Of a DNA stretch of 20,696 bases, positions 15,171 through 20,696 are shown in pieces. The first letter of the stretch is position 1. Each line of letters opens with the position of its first letter. The translations under genes and the position numbers were made by a program. The stretch is taken from contig JAEWMT010000050.1 in NCBI GenBank assembly GCA_023393095.1, forward strand, positions 1 through 20,696, read 5' to 3'. The notes below the pieces were generated by a model, which ran no database searches, had not been told where the DNA came from, and worked only from the letters and a program-made list of their open reading frames with translations. This stretch comes from Bacillota bacterium (GTDB lineage: Bacteria > Bacillota > Clostridia > Lachnospirales > Lachnospiraceae).

Positions 15171-15189
15171 TAAACCAACGGACGGTTTA
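15171..15189 (+). promoter_or_regulatory. TetR operator abutting the -10 box
   Basis: TAAACC (15171-15176) and GGTTTA (15184-15189) are perfect half-sites around a 7-base centre (AACGGAC). The site starts at the base after the -10 box, so a bound dimer would block initiation of the tetR operon. Confidence 0.75.
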
Positions 15190-15210
15190 ATAATAAGGAG
15201 GTAAGAATTC

Positions 15211-15825
15211 TTGGCTAGGCTTAAAACAAATTATGATTCGAGACGAAACGAACTCATTAAAGAAATATGGAATATTCTTTTGCGGAATGGATATGAAAAT
15301 ATGACTCTTTCCTTGATTATAAAAGAGTTGGGTATTTCTAAAGGAGCTTTTTATCATTATTTTCATACGAAAGAAGAGTGTGCTGATGCAGCTGTTATTA
15401 TGTTTGCAAAAAATTGTTATGAAAAAATAATCCAGGAGATAAAGCAAGACGAAACGGCAGATATTAACCTTAAAATCTTAATTATTTCCTGCTCCAGCCT
15501 GTTTGCTGAAAATGAAAAAAGTATTGAAGACATCAATACGCCATCGAATGCTATATTTCATCAGAAGCTTATGGTCGCCCTAGTAAAGGAACTGGCTCCT
15601 TTATACGCACAGGTAATCTCCCAAGGAGTTCAGGAGAAAATTTTTGACACCGCTTACCCGCTCGAATCTGCCCAGATGATTCTCACCCTGTCTAATTTCT
15701 TTTTTGATGCTGATTTATTTGGTTGGAGTTCTCGGGAAATGCCTACCAAGCTTGCTGCTTTTACCGAGTTATTAGTACGTGTACTGAAAGCTGACCCGGA
15801 AATTTTTAAGTTTTTGCAAGAATAA
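15211..15825 (+). CDS. TetR/AcrR-family transcriptional repressor
   Basis: This 204-residue regulator has an N-terminal TetR helix-turn-helix (residues ~10-57): MTLSLIIKELGISKGAFYHYFHTKEECADA. The rest is a helical ligand-binding domain that I cannot assign to a known ligand. The start codon is TTG at 15211, with AAGGAGG at the right distance and no ATG nearby. A perfect half-site palindrome abuts the promoter -10 box, so it is almost certainly self-repressing. The reductase-like gene begins 24 bases after its stop and is the obvious co-regulated partner. Confidence 0.9.
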   Translation: MARLKTNYDSRRNELIKEIWNILLRNGYENMTLSLIIKELGISKGAFYHYFHTKEECADAAVIMFAKNCYEKIIQEIKQDETADINLKILIISCSSLFAENEKSIEDINTPSNAIFHQKLMVALVKELAPLYAQVISQGVQEKIFDTAYPLESAQMILTLSNFFFDADLFGWSSREMPTKLAAFTELLVRVLKADPEIFKFLQE

Positions 15826-15849
15826 CTAAAACAAAGGGGGTATATTATT

Positions 15850-16785
15850 ATGAATATTTTAATTATTGGTACGGGTATCATAGGAACTCTGTATGGTTGT
15901 GCCTTAGCTGAAAAACATACGGTTTCTCATTTTGTTCGTAGGGAGAAGTTGGATTTATTTAACAAAAAGGAAATAACCTATGATATTATTGATGAGCGCA
16001 AGGATAAAAAACACCAAAATACTTACGGTAGCTACACTTACCGCTGTGTTACGGAGGCTGATAATAGCTATGATTTAATCATTGTACCTGTTAAAACCTA
16101 TCAACTGAAAGATGTTCTTAAGACATTGATTTTACAGGCACCGGATACCAAGTATTTGTTATTTACACTCGATTGGAATTCAACTGAGGATATTGACGGG
16201 ATACTTAAGAAGAACCAGTATATTTGGGGTTATGCGGGAGGTGGTGGAACATTTCGTGAGAATTTACTTTGGGCGAATATTGGGAAAGATATTATGCTTG
16301 GAGCAGTTTATAAAGAACAGCATTCGTTGTTGAGTGAGGTCACGGAAGCGTTTAAACTCTGCGGGATAATTCCAGAAATCGCCAATGACCCATTGCATTG
16401 GTTGTGGATACATAATGCAGGTACGGCTCCTCTCGGGGCGGCCCTTGTAAAGCATCGTAACATGGATTGGTTGCTGAAGGATAAGAAGCTTGTTAATATA
16501 TCATTTCTGGCAATGCGGGAGTGTTATCAATTATGTGCAAAACGTGGCGTCGATTTAAAGAAGTACGCAGAGGTTAAGATGATATCTACACCACTTTTTC
16601 TGCTCTATCCAATGTTTAAGTTTAACTTTACCAAAAATCCAGTGATGAAGAGATATACCGCACATGCCCTCGATAGCGTTGACGAAATGGTACAGAATTT
16701 TACTGAAATGTACCAGATGGGATTGGAAATGGGCTTTAACATGCCTAACATGAGAATTTTAACAGAGTTATTGGAACTACAATAG
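15850..16785 (+). CDS. Ketopantoate reductase-family (ApbA/PanE-like) NAD(P)-binding protein
   Basis: This 311-residue protein starts with a Rossmann fold (MNILIIGTGIIGTLYGCALAE) and follows the PanE/ApbA layout, with VPVKTYQLKDVL near residue 80 and a helical C-terminal domain. True ketopantoate reductases have a catalytic Lys in a KxxxN-type motif at the start of the second domain. Here the aligned region reads HWLWIHNAGTAPLGAAL, without an obvious Lys, so it is probably not the pantothenate enzyme. Its substrate is unknown; an oxidoreductase acting on whatever the TetR partner senses is a reasonable guess. AAAGGGGG precedes the ATG. Confidence 0.8.
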   Translation: MNILIIGTGIIGTLYGCALAEKHTVSHFVRREKLDLFNKKEITYDIIDERKDKKHQNTYGSYTYRCVTEADNSYDLIIVPVKTYQLKDVLKTLILQAPDTKYLLFTLDWNSTEDIDGILKKNQYIWGYAGGGGTFRENLLWANIGKDIMLGAVYKEQHSLLSEVTEAFKLCGIIPEIANDPLHWLWIHNAGTAPLGAALVKHRNMDWLLKDKKLVNISFLAMRECYQLCAKRGVDLKKYAEVKMISTPLFLLYPMFKFNFTKNPVMKRYTAHALDSVDEMVQNFTEMYQMGLEMGFNMPNMRILTELLELQ

Positions 16786-16831
16786 TGAAATTTAAATTCC
16801 TGTTAATATAGAATTATTTAAAGAGCTAAGG

Positions 16832-16856
16832 GCATACCATTTGGGTATGCTTCTTT
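16832..16856. terminator. Bidirectional terminator between convergent genes
   Basis: GCATACC (16832-16838) pairs with GGTATGC (16844-16850), loop ATTTG, followed by TTCTTT. It lies 46 bases after the reductase stop and directly at the end of the HxlR gene on the other strand. Confidence 0.65.
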
Positions 16857-17220
16857 ATTCATTTTTATTCACATCATAATCTTCTATTGACTTTTTGTAA
16901 AAAGTTCCCCATTCACCCATGTTTTTAAGTACAGGAATAAAAGACCAGCCTAATTCCGTTAAAGAATACTCAACCTTTGGAGGAATTTCTTTATATACTT
17001 CCCTGTGAACAAGCCCGTCATTTTCTAGTTCTCTCAGCTGATTTGTAAGGATAGTCTGGGATATATCATTATTTAATAATCTTTGAAGCTCATTAAATCT
17101 TCTGGTATTTTGACTTAGCAAATAGAGTATCATCATCTTCCATTTACCGGAGATTAATGATTGCACTGTAGCGACGGGACAGGACTTGATAGAAGGAGAA
17201 TGCTTTGTTATTCTTGCCAA
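16855..17220 (-). CDS. HxlR-family winged-helix regulator
   Basis: This ~121-residue HxlR/MarR-like DNA-binding protein has the family core CPVATVQSLISGKWKMMILYLL, then RRFNELQRLL, ISQTILTNQLRELENDGLV and the wing KVEYSLTELGWSFIPVL. The Cys in CPV matches the redox-sensing Cys near the N terminus of YodB/CatR. I prefer the TTG at 17220 (MARITKHSPS) because AAAGGGG lies 7 bases upstream on the - strand; the ATG at 17241 has no SD. It is divergent from a flavodoxin-fold reductase, the arrangement expected for a redox or electrophile switch. A decayed paralogue lies at 12287-12400. Confidence 0.88.
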   Translation of the reverse strand: MARITKHSPSIKSCPVATVQSLISGKWKMMILYLLSQNTRRFNELQRLLNNDISQTILTNQLRELENDGLVHREVYKEIPPKVEYSLTELGWSFIPVLKNMGEWGTFYKKSIEDYDVNKNE

Positions 17221-17250
17221 TGTAATACCCCTTTCTTCCATTAGTTCTAT

Positions 17251-17271
17251 TTTTATTAGTAGCTAATAAAA
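17251..17271. repeat. Perfect 9-bp palindrome upstream of the HxlR gene
   Basis: TTTTATTAG (17251-17259) and CTAATAAAA (17263-17271) flank the triplet TAG. It lies in the divergent intergenic region, about 30 bases before the HxlR start codon, and is a good candidate for an HxlR operator. Confidence 0.6.
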
Positions 17272-17335
17272 TTGTGCGTACTTGTAATTTCTTCTTTTCA
17301 CAATATTATATAAGATACAAATATATTTATCAATC

Positions 17336-17390
17336 ATGATTTGAGATCGCAGGTACTTATGACACTTTACCTTTATGGCACTCAAATCAT
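17336..17390. repeat. 10-bp inverted repeat in the reductase leader
   Basis: ATGATTTGAG (17336-17345) and CTCAAATCAT (17381-17390) are perfect inverted repeats across 35 bases. The right arm ends 27 bases before the reductase ATG. TCAATCATG also occurs as a direct repeat at 17330 and 17390. It could be a second operator pair or a leader hairpin. Confidence 0.6.
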
Positions 17391-17417
17391 CAATCATGGA
17401 TGAGAGGAAGATTATAA

Positions 17418-17963
17418 ATGAAAAAATTAGTAGCATTCATAGGAAGTCCACTTGAAAATGGCAGAACAGCAAATTTTGTTGAAGAAATTGTAAGAGGAGC
17501 TAAGCAAGCAGGAGCCTCTGCTAAAATCTATACCATTCATAATATGGATATCAAGTTTTGCCAGAGCTGTATGTATTGCAAGAAGGAGGGTGACACCTGT
17601 ATCATTAAGGATGACATGCAGGCAGTATACAAGGATCTTTATGAGGCAGATGCAGTCGTATTCGGCTCCCCGGTCTATGTACACCAGGCATCAGCTCAGA
17701 CGAAAGTATTATTTGACAGATTATTTGCTCTAGTAGATAGTAAATTAAATCCAAGATTTAATGAAAAGAAAGTTGTGGTGGTATATACCCAAAATAATGA
17801 TGATCCGGAGGCGTTTCGTTCATATTTTGATATTAATACGTCATTTATGAATGATATTGGTTTAAAGGTAATGGATACAATAATTTACGCCGGACACGAT
17901 GAGAATAAGAAGAAAGATCTTATAAAGCGGGCTTTTTGTGCCGGGAAAATGTTGGTGGAGTAA
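17418..17963 (+). CDS. NAD(P)H-dependent FMN reductase / flavodoxin-fold oxidoreductase
   Basis: This 181-residue protein has the flavodoxin fold of NADPH-dependent FMN reductases. The phosphate-binding loop is GSPLENGRTANFVEE near the N terminus, and GSPVYVHQASAQTKVLFDRL is the usual second flavin-contacting segment. A CQSCMYCKKEGDTC cluster near residues 48-61 is shared with many clostridial relatives called iron-sulfur flavoproteins, though the exact ligand pattern is uncertain. It probably reduces quinones, nitro compounds or similar electrophiles. GAGAGG precedes the ATG. The divergent HxlR regulator is the likely repressor. Confidence 0.87.
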   Translation: MKKLVAFIGSPLENGRTANFVEEIVRGAKQAGASAKIYTIHNMDIKFCQSCMYCKKEGDTCIIKDDMQAVYKDLYEADAVVFGSPVYVHQASAQTKVLFDRLFALVDSKLNPRFNEKKVVVVYTQNNDDPEAFRSYFDINTSFMNDIGLKVMDTIIYAGHDENKKKDLIKRAFCAGKMLVE

Positions 17964-17970
17964 AAATTGA

Positions 17971-18021
17971 TTTGGGTGTCATAAGTCGGATTTATCTTGT
18001 TGATGATTTGTGACACCCAAA
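17971..18021. terminator. Hairpin with 11-bp perfect stem between convergent genes
   Basis: TTTGGGTGTCA (17971-17981) pairs with TGACACCCAAA (18011-18021) across 29 bases. It starts 8 bases after the reductase stop and ends 25 bases from the LysR stop. A short T-rich stretch (CTAGTTTTAG) follows. Its place suggests a shared terminator, although the long loop is unusual. Confidence 0.6.
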
Positions 18022-18045
18022 CTAGTTTTAGAGCTTCAGTAAATA

Positions 18046-18909
18046 TTACAACTTAAATTCAATAAATTTATTGATACATTGATTGTTATTTCCTTTCCCG
18101 TCAATCAGCGCATAGCTACATATCTCGGGTATCGTAAAATCAACCAGAGGTATATGAATTAGATTTCCATTATCAAGAGAAGCTCTTACAAGGCTTTCCG
18201 GAAGAAAACTGTAACCTTTTCCTGAAATCAGATAGGGTAGTAGATTGGCACTGCGGTCTATTTCTAAGGGAAAGGAATGTCCCTGTGGAAACAGGTCTTT
18301 AATATAGCTTCCAAGATCATGAAAGGTGAAATCACAGTAGTAATAGGGAATCGATGCTAGTTGGCTCTGTGTGATACCAGCTTTGTACCTATCATTGGAT
18401 TTACCTGTGACTAAGAGTAATACATCTGTCTGAAAAGGAGAACACGTAATTCCATGCTTTGTATATGGGACATAGGTAAATGCAATATCGATCGTCTTAT
18501 CCAGAAGCATTTGTATTAGTGGAAGGGAATGGCCAATCGTAATATTAAGCTTTATATCAGGGTTATGATCGACAAAAGCTACGGTTTTGCTTGTAAGATA
18601 ACAATCATAGATCGTATTCGTCGTTCCAATTCGGATGGAATGTTCAAATTGACCCAGCATTCCTAATTCGTTCACGGCGCGATTCTCTAATTCTAATATT
18701 CTCTGAGCATAGGCCAGAAAATGTTCTCCTTCCCTGGTGAGCTGCAGCTGTTTCTTATTTCGAATGAAAAGCCGTTTTCCAAGCTCAGCCTCAAGCTCGA
18801 AAATCCGGTTCGTAACAGTGGATTGAGCAACATAAAGCTTATTAGCAGTCTGTGTATAATTCTTTAAGCTTGCCAATTGAACAAAGGTATTTAAGGTCTC
18901 TGTATTCAT
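18046..18909 (-). CDS. LysR-family transcriptional regulator
   Basis: This 287-residue regulator has the LysR helix-turn-helix at the N terminus (TLNTFVQLASLKNYTQTANKLYVAQSTVTNRI), the linker helix, and a periplasmic-binding-like effector domain from about residue 90 (IRIGTTNTIYDCYL). Full length for the family. GGAGG lies before ATG 18909. LysR regulators usually control the divergent neighbour, but the gene upstream here is a decayed aminotransferase start, so its target may be lost or elsewhere. The ligand is unknown. Confidence 0.92.
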   Translation of the reverse strand: MNTETLNTFVQLASLKNYTQTANKLYVAQSTVTNRIFELEAELGKRLFIRNKKQLQLTREGEHFLAYAQRILELENRAVNELGMLGQFEHSIRIGTTNTIYDCYLTSKTVAFVDHNPDIKLNITIGHSLPLIQMLLDKTIDIAFTYVPYTKHGITCSPFQTDVLLLVTGKSNDRYKAGITQSQLASIPYYYCDFTFHDLGSYIKDLFPQGHSFPLEIDRSANLLPYLISGKGYSFLPESLVRASLDNGNLIHIPLVDFTIPEICSYALIDGKGNNNQCINKFIEFKL

Positions 18910-19049
18910 AAGCGAGCCTCCTATTAGGATTTAATATCGGTATGATGAATTAATATTATCATCATTATCTGTTTTACAAATTATAACTCGTTCTGATAGG
19001 ATATTCAATAGAGAGATAACTTATGGAATATATATAAGCAGGCTATGTT
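18910..19049. other. Non-coding region upstream of lysR
   Basis: Nothing beyond AT-rich DNA was recognised. It should hold the lysR promoter, but no match is good enough to report. Confidence 0.4.
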
Positions 19050-19180
19050 ATGGACCATATTCAAAAACTATATGCACATCGAATAGGTGGCGAAAATTTT
19101 GGAGTATCATTAGAGCTTTTTAAATTTTAGAAAATATAAAGGACAAAGAGGGCTGCTTAAATGATAATCCCGATATAGAA
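19050..19180 (+). pseudogene. Decayed N-terminal fragment of a class I/II aminotransferase (LL-diaminopimelate aminotransferase type)
   Basis: From ATG 19050 the frame gives MDHIQKLYAHRIGGENFG, then LELFKF and a TAG stop at 19128. Reading through stops gives KF-x-KI-x-R-x-KRAA, and after a one-base frameshift NDNPDIE. Clostridial LL-diaminopimelate aminotransferases, as I recall them, start with RIGG..FG, YKFEKIKRAKRAA and a PD(I/V)ELID motif, in this order. Stops replace Glu and Lys codons by single changes, and one base is missing near 19158. The rest of the gene is absent. The family name is moderately sure; that it is decayed coding sequence is surer. Confidence 0.6.
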
Positions 19181-19384
19181 AAATAGAAGAGAAGTGTTGT
19201 TAGATATTAATCACTATGTTAAAATCTAAAGGAATATATCGCGAACCTTTTTTAACATTTACAGATTTTTACTCAAAAGTGAGGGAATCTTCATGATTAG
19301 CAGTTAACCAGACATATATGTAAAGATGAAACGTATACTAAATCAATCTTAATACAGATAGGAGCTTGAAAAAGGGGCAGTGAA
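19181..19384. other. Non-coding stretch before the 101-aa gene
   Basis: The aminotransferase relic does not visibly continue here. TGTTAA...AAAGG and CCTTT...TTAACA around 19217-19260 could form a loose hairpin. Nothing else is recognised. Confidence 0.4.
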
Positions 19385-19690
19385 ATGGGATTAGATATAA
19401 CTTTTTATGATCAAAATAATAAAGTTATTAAGCGTATGGAATTTAATGAGAGGCTTCATTATTCGATTTTTGTAAATTCAAATAATTGGTCTAGTTATAT
19501 GCATTTAACACAACTCAGAGATTACTATAGAACTGATGTAACATTTGGTTCTAATGAAATTGCTGAATTAATAGATGAGTTAAAGCAGATCAAAATTTTC
19601 ATTGATAAGAGTAATATAGAAGGAGTAGATGGACTTATTTATGAATTGAATAGCTATAATATAAATAAGATCCATTTTGGTGGGGATTAA
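19385..19690 (+). CDS. Hypothetical protein, 101 aa
   Basis: I do not recognise a named family. It is a soluble protein without signal peptide or membrane spans, starting MGLDITFYDQNNKVIKRMEF, with an aromatic central part (NNWSSYMHLTQLRDYYRTDVTFG), a predicted helix (EIAELIDELKQIKIFIDK) and the tail YNINKIHFGGD. AAGGGG lies 7 bases before the ATG, and codon use is AT-rich like the neighbours. Small proteins of this kind often occur in toxin-immunity loci, and a SUKH remnant lies 0.5 kb downstream, so an immunity-like role is possible but unproven. Confidence 0.7.
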   Translation: MGLDITFYDQNNKVIKRMEFNERLHYSIFVNSNNWSSYMHLTQLRDYYRTDVTFGSNEIAELIDELKQIKIFIDKSNIEGVDGLIYELNSYNINKIHFGGD

Positions 19691-19724
19691 TTCAAAATTT
19701 AAATTAAAAGCTGAAGGAGGCATG

Positions 19725-19890
19725 ATTGTACCTCCTATATATGTAATTATACTTGAAAAAGCTGACCTCTTCTTGGCAAAAGCAGTTGCAGTAGCAATGC
19801 CTGTCAAACACAGAAAATTATCGAATCGTCCTGCAATTCCGTTAAGTGCTTAGGTTTCAGGTACTCCTAAGAAATTAACACTAACACAAT
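19725..19890 (-). pseudogene. Possible decayed reading frame of unknown type
   Basis: On the - strand one frame reads FLGVPET, a stop, ALNGIAGRFDNFLCLTGI, then ATATAFAKKRSAFSSIITY. The composition (Ala, Gly, Arg, Lys) looks more coding than the surrounding AT-rich DNA, and one stop interrupts it. No family is recognised. This region is also part of a 347-base gap with nothing else except a palindrome with SD-like arms at 19714-19735. Confidence 0.35.
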
Positions 19891-20037
19891 AATTATTTAC
19901 AATAGTTTTATGTTTATTTAGTGTATAAAAAATAAAGAAAACAAAGAAAACTAAATATATTTATTGTAGTATGTATTTAAGAAAGTAATTCGTGTTTGTA
20001 TTATATTTCGAACAAAGATTATTAAGGGAGGTATACT

Positions 20038-20214
20038 ATGTGGGAATACAAAACAGAGACATTTGATTCAATTTTTGATACTAAACGTTCGCTAAAAGAA
20101 AAATGCAATGCCATTCTTGAAAAATGTGGTAATGAAGGTTGGGAACTTGTTAACTTTCAATGTGCTGGTGGCTTAGGTTCAATGATGATATTGGTTTTTA
20201 AAAGAGCCAAATAA
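20038..20214 (+). CDS. DUF4177-like small protein, 58 aa
   Basis: This short gene has GGGAGG 6 bases before ATG 20038 and ends at TAA 20212-20214. The product starts MWEYKTETF, has a helical middle (KRSLKEKCNAILEKCG), then the family hallmark NEGWELVNFQ, a Gly-rich turn and the final strand MMILVFKRAK. This is the DUF4177 pattern (MWEYK...LN..G.EGWELV.......ILKR). Such proteins are small, cytoplasmic and of unknown function, often near accessory genes. The two Cys residues are not part of the family signature. Confidence 0.82.
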   Translation: MWEYKTETFDSIFDTKRSLKEKCNAILEKCGNEGWELVNFQCAGGLGSMMILVFKRAK

Positions 20215-20220
20215 AAGTAA

Positions 20221-20421
20221 CAGTGTACAATGTGGTTAGTCCCATTGGCTGATGAAGCTGGAGGTGACCTATATTGCTATAGTTTAAGAGAAAATGAAAT
20301 TGGTGCTATCTATTATTGGAGTCATGAGTTTGAATATAATAACAAGGTCTTAACGGAGGTATATTCTCTGTTGAGATCTTTTTCTTTTATCCCACATCTA
20401 CTAAGAGTCTTCAGTTCATAG
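20221..20421 (+). pseudogene. Truncated SUKH (SMI1/KNR4) family immunity protein remnant
   Basis: From ATG 20230 the frame gives a 63-residue piece with VPLADEAGGDLYCYSLREN and EIGAIYYWSHEFEY, the central strand-rich core of SUKH proteins (PxAxDxxGNxxxxD, then VYFWDHE). The N-terminal ~70-80 residues that should precede it are missing, with a stop codon in frame at 20218, and no good SD is present. SUKH proteins are widespread immunity proteins against nuclease and deaminase toxins. This is best read as the relic of a deleted gene. Confidence 0.65.
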
Positions 20422-20510
20422 GGATTCCCATCCTGCTAAAAGAATAAGGCGGATACTGGTAAAACCTTGAGGAGGAAGGAGTTTTTCTTTACAAAAATGA
20501 TAAACAAACA

Positions 20511-20524
20511 GTTAAGCGTTTACC
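20511..20524. promoter_or_regulatory. LacI/CcpA-type operator, first copy
   Basis: GTTAAGCGTTTACC contains a central CG with partial dyad symmetry and shares CGTTTACCTAA with a second site 78 bases downstream. Both suit a LacI-family regulator. Confidence 0.5.
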
Positions 20525-20588
20525 TAACATTATATTTAAAGCTCACATAAATATTCCTAAATATAAGTAAAATAGAGCATTATATTGA

Positions 20589-20602
20589 GGAAACCGTTTA
20601 CC
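20589..20602. promoter_or_regulatory. LacI/CcpA-type operator, second copy
   Basis: GGAAACCGTTTACC is a near-perfect palindrome around a central CG. It lies 10 bases upstream of a -35 box and resembles both cre sites and operators of sugar-specific LacI regulators. Confidence 0.55.
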
Positions 20603-20612
20603 TAAAATATTG

Positions 20613-20641
20613 TTGAAATTTTCCAATCACGGTGTTACCAT
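20613..20641 (+). promoter_or_regulatory. Sigma-A promoter for a gene beyond the window
   Basis: TTGAAA (20613-20618) and TACCAT (20636-20641) are 17 bases apart. No gene starts before the window ends, so the target is off-window; the operators upstream suggest carbohydrate use. Confidence 0.5.
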
Positions 20642-20696
20642 AGTAATATAGACGGAATGTAAATAAATGGAATTCACTTAAACCAATGACATGATT

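Noticed and set aside
1..20696. CRISPR array, tRNA, rRNA, insertion sequence, prophage
   Set aside because: No regularly spaced repeats, no cloverleaf or rRNA-like stretch, and no transposase, integrase or phage motif was seen on either strand.

Overview
The window looks like a chromosomal segment of a strictly anaerobic, low-GC Firmicute of the class Clostridia, most likely near the Lachnospiraceae. The DNA is AT-rich, nearly every gene has a strong AGGAGG-type Shine-Dalgarno (SD), and the gene set is typical: desulfoferrodoxin, rubrerythrin, a two-subunit 2-oxoacid:ferredoxin oxidoreductase, NifI-type P-II proteins and an SdpR/SdpI pair. This placement is inference; no rRNA or tRNA gene is present.

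Left part (1-7126, + strand): a nitrogen-scavenging operon. It holds the C-terminal two thirds of a biotin-dependent urea/guanidine-type carboxylase, an allophanate hydrolase, two different NifI-like P-II regulators, and a complete NitT/TauT-type ABC importer (lipoprotein, permease, ATPase). Together they would import a small nitrogen compound, carboxylate it at ATP cost and release ammonia. The P-II pair would couple this to 2-oxoglutarate and ATP/ADP. NifI1/NifI2 pairs are classically nitrogenase regulators, so their place here is the most interesting feature of the window. The substrate may be guanidine rather than urea, but the genes that would decide this lie upstream, outside the window.

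Middle (7127-12400): an isolated YvyF-like zinc-ribbon gene on the - strand, a long AT-rich gap, then a + strand operon of desulfoferrodoxin, KorA (fused gamma-alpha), KorB and rubrerythrin. It is preceded by a PerR-like box and an unusual 136-nt leader element with nested inverted repeats, and closed by a strong terminator. This would pair an oxygen-sensitive enzyme with superoxide and peroxide defence in one transcript. Just beyond it lies a decayed copy of an HxlR regulator whose intact paralogue sits 4.5 kb downstream.

Right part (12638-20696): small regulatory and accessory units. These are a SUFU-like protein, an SdpR-SdpI-DUF1648 operon with two matching operators around its promoter, a self-controlled TetR plus a ketopantoate-reductase-like gene, an HxlR regulator divergent from a flavodoxin-fold reductase, and a LysR regulator. 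The last 1.8 kb is a gene graveyard: a decayed class I aminotransferase start, a 101-aa unknown protein, a probable decayed reading frame, a DUF4177 gene and a truncated SUKH (SMI1/KNR4) immunity remnant. The window ends with two LacI/CcpA-type operators and a promoter that probably drive a gene beyond the edge. No CRISPR array, tRNA, rRNA, intact insertion sequence or prophage was seen.
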